DNA of 43,094 nt from Mnemiopsis leidyi (lineage: Eukaryota; Ctenophora; Tentaculata; Lobata; Bolinopsidae), in assembly GCA_000226015.1 (NCBI GenBank), contig JH154301.1, positions 31,139 through 74,232 of the forward strand, written 5' to 3'. Positions 41,076 to 43,094 of this stretch are shown in pieces. The notes below the pieces were generated by a model. The model ran no database searches. It worked only from the letters and a program-made list of their open reading frames with translations, and was not told the DNA's origin. How positions within the stretch are numbered: the stretch's first letter is position 1; the number at the start of each line of letters is the position of its first letter. The translations under genes were made by a program, and so were the position numbers.

Positions 41076-41626
41076 TTGCATTGACTAAGGGATGTAGCTC
41101 GATCTCCTGGAAGCCAGTTGCAATGACGTAATAGTACTCCTCTGTAAAGGGACACTTGATGCTGGGTAATCTTGAATTCGTGCTGGAACACCGTTCTTTC
41201 AGAAACCCGTTTATCTCCTCTACCCTACACTTTCCTGAGAGAATAGAATTAATGTTTTTCAAACAAGAATGATGAATAGGACGACGAAATTTTGGTAATC
41301 ATACATTCATACAGTTTTTAAACCAGTTAAATCGAGTCAACAACAATAATAGCATATGATTCTTATAATCGTATTCTTTAATTTTTTATTTTAGTTTCAA
41401 GTGAGAGATGGAAAAAAGCCTTATTATTACGTTTCTATTATTAAGTTTTTCGCCATTTGGTCGGCTGGAGTTAAGCAACTTATCAAAATGTCTCGAAAAC
41501 TTTTTAACCGATCGACGGGTCGTAGCAATTGAAGACTTACCTCTTTGGACCACAGTCTTGTCTAATTTCATTGTAAAACCTCCCCTCAGCATTATTAACA
41601 GCTGAATTGCAAGTGATAGCATTGAT
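41047..41626 (-). CDS. Cys-rich extracellular-type exons, probably upstream exons of the LDLa receptor
   Basis: Exon A (41541-41626; after AAGGCAG) reads INAITCNSAVNNAEGRFYNE then IRQDCGPKR and ends AG|GTAAGT in phase 2. Exon B (41047 to 41224 or 41234) reads VEEINGFLKERCSSTNSRLP then SIKCPFTEEYYYVIATG ... LVNATCSYDPYGYQ and ends CAG|GTAATA in phase 0. They join in frame if exon B starts at TGTAG|G (41224). The alternative acceptor CTCTCAG (41235) needs another phase. The even spacing of cysteines and the N-glycosylation sequon (NAT) suggest a secreted or ectodomain protein. Phase-0 joining to VCGTTFDTQ (exon at about 40551) would make them the N-terminal part of the receptor. Confidence 0.5.
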
Positions 41627-41687
41627 CTGCCTTTGAAAATTAACATTCAGCTGAGAAAATTAGATCCGTTAAAAATTTTTCCCGTCA

Positions 41688-41722
41688 AATGCCTTTTTGC
41701 GCCGAAGGCGCAAAAAGGCATT
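41688..41722. repeat. perfect 16-bp inverted repeat (hairpin)
   Basis: AATGCCTTTTTGCGCC, loop GAA, GGCGCAAAAAGGCATT: all 16 pairs match. A run of A/T and TTTTTCCC lies just upstream. It has the form of a small palindrome, either a MITE core or a structured RNA element; no gene end lies within 50 bp. Confidence 0.9.
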
Positions 41723-42012
41723 ACTAAGGGTTAACGATCGAGGGGGTGATTGGAGAATGTGTATACTAGGTTCATGTCGTGTGTACTTCGTGCGTTACGT
41801 TCGTGTGCACGCGCTCCTTTATCAAACTTAATCATGTATACGAACACAATAATAGCTGTGTTAACAGACTTAACTGCCTCCGGCCGACGAATGTAGTTCA
41901 CATTATGCAATGTATACATGATTGCCTCAATTATTTGTTCTAATCATGCAAAAATCGCAACAAGATGTACCAGCAATCAAGAGATACGATCAAAATTCTT
42001 TTAAACTGAAGT

Positions 42013-42210
42013 TTTATTGAGTAATTTGTCTTGAATGACAGAAACCTAAGATGAAAGTAACACAATTTTAAACGTTCAGCCGGACAATTTTAATTAACGA
42101 CTTATCCACACCATTTGTAAAAACACATGAACGTTGTACGAATAAAGGTCGCATATACAATACAATAATGGCGACGTTATGCAGACTCAAGATATTTGAA
42201 ACAAACAATG
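42013..42210. repeat. dispersed repeat, copy 2 (partner at 15940-16122)
   Basis: Collinear diverged partner of 15940-16122: GTTTTATTGAGTAATTT, CAGCCGGACAATTTT, GAATAAAGGT and GACTCAAGATATTTGAAA in the same order. Confidence 0.65.
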
Positions 42211-43094
42211 AAAGAAACGCTCTAGTGTGTTCAAACTTTGCGCGTGCAGCGTGCAGTTTTCAAATCTTGCATCGAACGGCTGCATTAATTCGCGCGTTTA
42301 ACACGTGCAGACCAATGAAATCGACTGAAATGACGTCTGGTTAGTGGTTTGCGAAATGCGAGTTGCGTATTTTTATTCCTCATTCCGTGAATTGTTATAA
42401 CAGTAAGCGATGGCATGACACGGGAAATTCAGCGGTCGCCTGACACAATGAAAGCGGCCGCAAGTCTTGTTTAGTCTTCTAGTTGATATTAATAGTGGTA
42501 CATTGATGATAAATCTTTTTCTTATTTATATGGAAACCAAATTTGTCAAGTATGTATTATTATTATTATACCTTGCTACAAAAATCTTCTGTCATAGTAC
42601 ATTAAAATAAAATTTGTATATGACATAGGAGTTCTTTAAGGGGGGGGTTGAAAAAGGTCGACCTTTCGTGCCCCACTTGGAAACATAATAACTTTTAAAA
42701 TTACCTAAAATAAATCGGTTTTGGATGCCTAAACCCGATTTTTAAGGACACGCATTGGACGAAAAACCCACTTGAAGTTAGCAAAATATGAGAAAAATTT
42801 TCATGGGATTCTTTATAACCTAAGTTATAAATGGCGTAGGAGCATGAAAATTTCACAGGTGATAGCCTAAACCCTTGACTATACTTCCTCCAAAGGGCAT
42901 CTATAATGATCAAACCGTTGCCGAGATAGAGCCGTTTTTAAAAAGTTAGTCAAATTTTAACTTTAAATGCGTCTCAAGGAGCTATTTTACGCGCAATTCA
43001 CTTTCAAATTTTTTGTCAGCAGTTGTTAAGACTATGAATAAAATTTCCTGTAACCGGNATCGATATTCCCTAATCACGAGTCTTTTTATGGCAC
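42211..43094. other. window end, no gene seen
   Basis: A GCGCG/TGCAG-rich patch (42239-42310), a GGGGGGGG run near 42641, and an ambiguous base at 43058. No supported exon. Confidence 0.5.

Overview
This window is genomic DNA from an animal, most likely a marine invertebrate. The genes are split by short GT-AG introns, the base composition is AT-rich, and the gene set is metazoan: GEN1, SWI5, DBR1, UNC45, class A and LDLa-type GPCRs, and a thrombospondin-repeat secreted protein. Several transposon families are also present. I cannot name the phylum from sequence alone. There is one assembly gap (13689-14501) and one ambiguous base (43058).

Layout. 1-3.3 kb is transposon debris: a pogo/Tigger-type element with intact TIRs and TA duplications, then a decayed non-LTR retrotransposon. 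3.9-5.9 kb holds a secreted protein with an F5/8-type-C-like domain; a 518-bp MITE with an 8-bp target duplication sits in its first intron. 6.9-12.4 kb (minus) is a complete eight-exon GEN1 Holliday-junction resolvase, and all splice phases close. 12.4-19.2 kb is gene-poor, with a gap, a LINE ORF1 fragment and diffuse repeats. 19.3-24.8 kb (plus) holds SWI5 (single exon) and DBR1 (11 predicted coding exons). 26.3-27.9 kb is a four-exon class A GPCR. 29-30 kb (minus) is a signal peptide + TSP1 secreted protein, flanked by two copies of a ~320-bp repeat. 31.5-34.4 kb is an unidentified Ser/Thr/Pro-rich gene whose intron contains a 1.6-kb PIF/Harbinger element. 35.1-36.4 kb is the 5' part of UNC45. 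37.5-41.6 kb (minus) is an LDLa-repeat/7TM receptor, interrupted by a frameshift and a TGA codon, with possible upstream exons.

Most striking pattern. Five tandem arrays lie exactly on exon-intron junctions in four unrelated genes. Three repeat a 5' splice site (DBR1 intron 7, 59 bp x3; DBR1 intron 10, 44 bp x3; exon at 41.05 kb, 38 bp x6). Two repeat a 3' splice site (UNC45 intron 3, 22 bp x8 with every unit ending in AG; GPCR intron 2, 31-34 bp x5). The fixed unit lengths 59, 44, 38 and 22 are not multiples of three, so use of a neighbouring copy would usually shift the frame. One of the affected genes encodes the lariat-debranching enzyme. This is my main candidate for an undescribed phenomenon: splice-site copy-number arrays, possibly intermediates of intron gain or boundary movement, or regulatory decoys.

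Functional links are limited. GEN1 and SWI5 both act in homologous recombination but lie on opposite strands, separated by repeats and a gap, so co-regulation is not shown.
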